Positions 5,746-7,173 of a stretch of 7,173 nt of DNA are shown one piece after another; position 1 is the first letter of the stretch; the number at the start of each line of letters is the position of its first letter. The DNA lies in the NCBI GenBank assembly GCA_023428805.1, contig JAEYWW010000334.1, positions 1 to 7,173 of the forward strand. The letters are read 5' to 3'. The position numbers were made by a program, and so were the translations under genes. The notes below the pieces were generated by a model. That model was not told where the DNA came from. It worked only from the letters and a program-made list of their open reading frames with translations, and did no database searches. Origin of the DNA: Armatimonadota bacterium. GTDB taxonomy: Bacteria > Armatimonadota > Fimbriimonadia > Fimbriimonadales > Fimbriimonadaceae.

Positions 5746-6111
5746 TCAGACGTAGGTGCTTGCCCGCCGTACCTTCTGGAAGGTGACGGGGCGTTTGATG
5801 TGCTGATGCACGAAATTCGGATAGCCCGTCATGTAGTCCAAATCGTATTCTTCCGGCGGCCAGATCAGGGTCAACGGAACAGATGAAGCTTGCGCGTGCG
5901 CCATCTTTGACTCCGCAAACTCCTCGTAGCCCGCGATCTTGTGCGGTTGGGCGAGCGTGGCGAGCAGATCCACAAACAGCATATCGGCTCCGTTGCAGGA
6001 GTCCAAACCGTGCCGCCAGTCACGGGTGATCACCGCCTCATCTTCGGGGTGAAACGCCTTCCGGGCCTCGGATGCCACTTCCTCATCGTCGGTGATCACC
6101 ACAAACTTCAT
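5746..6111 (-). CDS. Single-domain CheY-like (receiver-type) protein, tentative
   Basis: The product is 121 aa with no signal or membrane segment. I do not recognise a named family, but the layout resembles a receiver domain. MKFVVITDDEE is strand 1 followed by an acidic pair (D8, D9). DMLFVDLLAT is a third strand ending in D48, where the phosphoacceptor would be. SSVPLTLIWPPEE is strand 4 with T81. HIKRPVTFQKV near the end corresponds to the conserved Lys-Pro segment, though written K-R-P. There is no output domain. The spacing and the KRP variant are atypical, so it may be a degenerate, non-phosphorylated receiver or an unrelated Rossmann-like fold. It lies 44 bases after the phospholipase gene and 44 bases before ndk, on the same strand, with no histidine kinase in the window. 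No ribosome-binding site is visible before ATG 6111. Confidence 0.7.
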   Translation of the reverse strand: MKFVVITDDEEVASEARKAFHPEDEAVITRDWRHGLDSCNGADMLFVDLLATLAQPHKIAGYEEFAESKMAHAQASSVPLTLIWPPEEYDLDYMTGYPNFVHQHIKRPVTFQKVRRASTYV

Positions 6112-6155
6112 AAACTACTTACAATGACGGGCGCAACACCTCAGGTGGTGCAGTC

Positions 6156-7173
6156 TCATCCCATCGCCGGGTCAGTCCGCGACCACCTGCCTGTCTCGAT
6201 TCTCCCCGCAAAGCGGTGACGCGCGCCCGGTTCCTGGACTTCAAAGTCGTACCAGCCATGACTGTCGAGCAGATCGAAACCGTAAACATCACTGTGCTCG
6301 GGATCGATCTCAGACTGGACGAGTTTTCGGCCATAAGATTTGTCCACGAGCCTCATGCTGCAGGCCTCCCTGCCCAAGTTGAAGACTTGGATCATCAAGC
6401 GTCCTTCGGACTCGTCGGCCCAGACATGAAGGTTCGTCTGCGACAGGCTTCCTTGGAATTCACGCAGGAAGCCGTTCGGACCGTCAATTCGGAGATCGTA
6501 TTCGTCGTCTGCCACCGGGATCATGTCAATGACCTGCGTTCCGGGTTTGACCGCGTAGCTTCGGCAGAACCCGCCGCTCTTGTAGGAGATCAGGTTGAAG
6601 GGAGAGCCTGCCGCATTGCGTCCAAAGCGGCTTTTTCGCGCCTCGAATGTGATTTCGATTCCATCCCCGCTTCGGCGCGATTGGACCGCGAGTTCGTAGG
6701 GAAGCGGACAGGATGGGCGGGTGCCCGGCTCCTGAAAGTTGCTGACATCCGCCGACCGAATCTCCTCCCGGGTCAAGGTCCTGCCAAACGACGGCCTGGG
6801 CTTCGACCTTGCGCGGTGAATCTCCGCGATAGTCTCATCCCGGTCCAGATATTCCGGAAGCTTGTACTTCTCGCCATGATAGGGCCGGAAGATCGAGGTC
6901 ATGTCGCCGCAGACCGTCCGCCGCCAGTCGCTGATGTTGGTTTCCCGCACATCTTTGCCGCGATGTTCAAGCCACTTTTCGATCAATTGGATGATCGAGG
7001 TGTGATCGAAAACCTGGGAGTTGACGCATCCTCCCCGGCTCCAAGGCGACGCGACCACCAGCGGGCAGCGATAGCCGAGGCCGATGCTGCTGTCGCGGTT
7101 GTGGGCGTTCGAAACATAGAGCGATGTGTCCATGCCCTCGGAGCATTTACCGGTTTCCGGGCGGTTGGGATGG
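6156..7173 (-). CDS. Phosphocholine-type phospholipase C, C-terminal part (5' end outside window)
   Basis: The frame is open through the right edge (…HPNRPETGKCSEG before M at 7133), so the N-terminal half of the catalytic domain and the signal peptide are missing. What remains is the end of the phosphoesterase domain, with YRCPLVVASPWSRGG, the metal-ligand-bearing VFDHTSIIQLIEKWL and ISDWRRTVCGDMTS segments typical of bacterial PC-PLC and acid-phosphatase-like phosphoesterases. Two C-terminal DUF756 domains follow. The first spans about LPYELAV to YDLRIDGPNGFLREF, and the second about LHVWADESEG to GWYDFEV and RFAGRIETGRWSRTDPA. Known relatives are exported enzymes that cleave phosphatidylcholine or sphingomyelin to release phosphocholine; substrate choice here is not readable. 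Its promoter lies outside the window. It is the first visible gene of the run that includes ndk. Confidence 0.93.
   Translation of the reverse strand, partial: HPNRPETGKCSEGMDTSLYVSNAHNRDSSIGLGYRCPLVVASPWSRGGCVNSQVFDHTSIIQLIEKWLEHRGKDVRETNISDWRRTVCGDMTSIFRPYHGEKYKLPEYLDRDETIAEIHRARSKPRPSFGRTLTREEIRSADVSNFQEPGTRPSCPLPYELAVQSRRSGDGIEITFEARKSRFGRNAAGSPFNLISYKSGGFCRSYAVKPGTQVIDMIPVADDEYDLRIDGPNGFLREFQGSLSQTNLHVWADESEGRLMIQVFNLGREACSMRLVDKSYGRKLVQSEIDPEHSDVYGFDLLDSHGWYDFEVQEPGARHRFAGRIETGRWSRTDPAMG

Noticed and set aside
5354..5755. 133-codon + strand frame opposite ndk
   Set aside because: It lies antisense to an unmistakable nucleoside diphosphate kinase.
6133..6151. Hairpin (GCA-CACC type stem with one mismatch) between the phospholipase and receiver-like genes
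   Set aside because: The stem is short and imperfect with no T-tract on either strand, so a terminator call is not supported.

Overview
The window is a chromosomal stretch of a GC-rich bacterium. A Tat-exported DUF1501 protein, a phytanoyl-CoA-dioxygenase-family oxygenase, a two-DUF756-type phospholipase C and the style of the small membrane-anchored proteins point to the Planctomycetota/Verrucomicrobiota side of the tree, with Verrucomicrobiota favoured. This assignment rests on gene content only, with no marker phylogeny, so it is tentative. No RNA gene, CRISPR array, insertion sequence, integrase or phage gene is visible.

Layout, left to right. (1) Positions 106-552 (+): a small stand-alone AlbA_2/Schlafen-type putative nucleic-acid-binding protein. 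(2) Positions 553-2054 (-): a two-gene cassette that appears broken. The first gene is a four-helix membrane protein with one in-frame TAG near its start and one in-frame TGA before a C-terminal domain of about 103 residues. The second is a small exported protein split by a one-base frameshift. Part of this block is clearly more AT-rich than its surroundings. (3) Positions 2092-3033 (+): an Fe(II)/2-oxoglutarate oxygenase of the PhyH family. (4) Positions 3030-3901 (-): two adjacent, similarly built proteins, each with one N-terminal membrane helix and a small NTF2-like-looking outer domain. (5) Positions 3982-5214 (+): the DUF1501 protein with a twin-arginine signal peptide. (6) A perfect 28-bp palindrome flanked by an A-run and a T-run at 5229-5272, a bidirectional terminator shared with the next, convergent gene. 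(7) Positions 5288 to the right edge (-): ndk, preceded by a CheY-like single-domain protein, preceded by the 3' part of a phosphocholine-type phospholipase C, all in one direction with 44-bp gaps.

The genes do not form one obvious pathway. The plausible transcription units are the broken pair (2), the twin membrane-anchored proteins (4), and plc / receiver-like / ndk (6-7). Most gene starts lack a clear Shine-Dalgarno sequence; the AlbA_2 and DUF1501 genes are the exceptions. Three convergent gene ends are packed very tightly: two abut or overlap at the stop codons and the third shares a terminator. I see no confident new multi-gene system. The items most worth checking are the doubly stopped membrane-protein gene with its coupled exported partner, the unusual active-site loop of Ndk, and the orphan receiver-like protein next to ndk.
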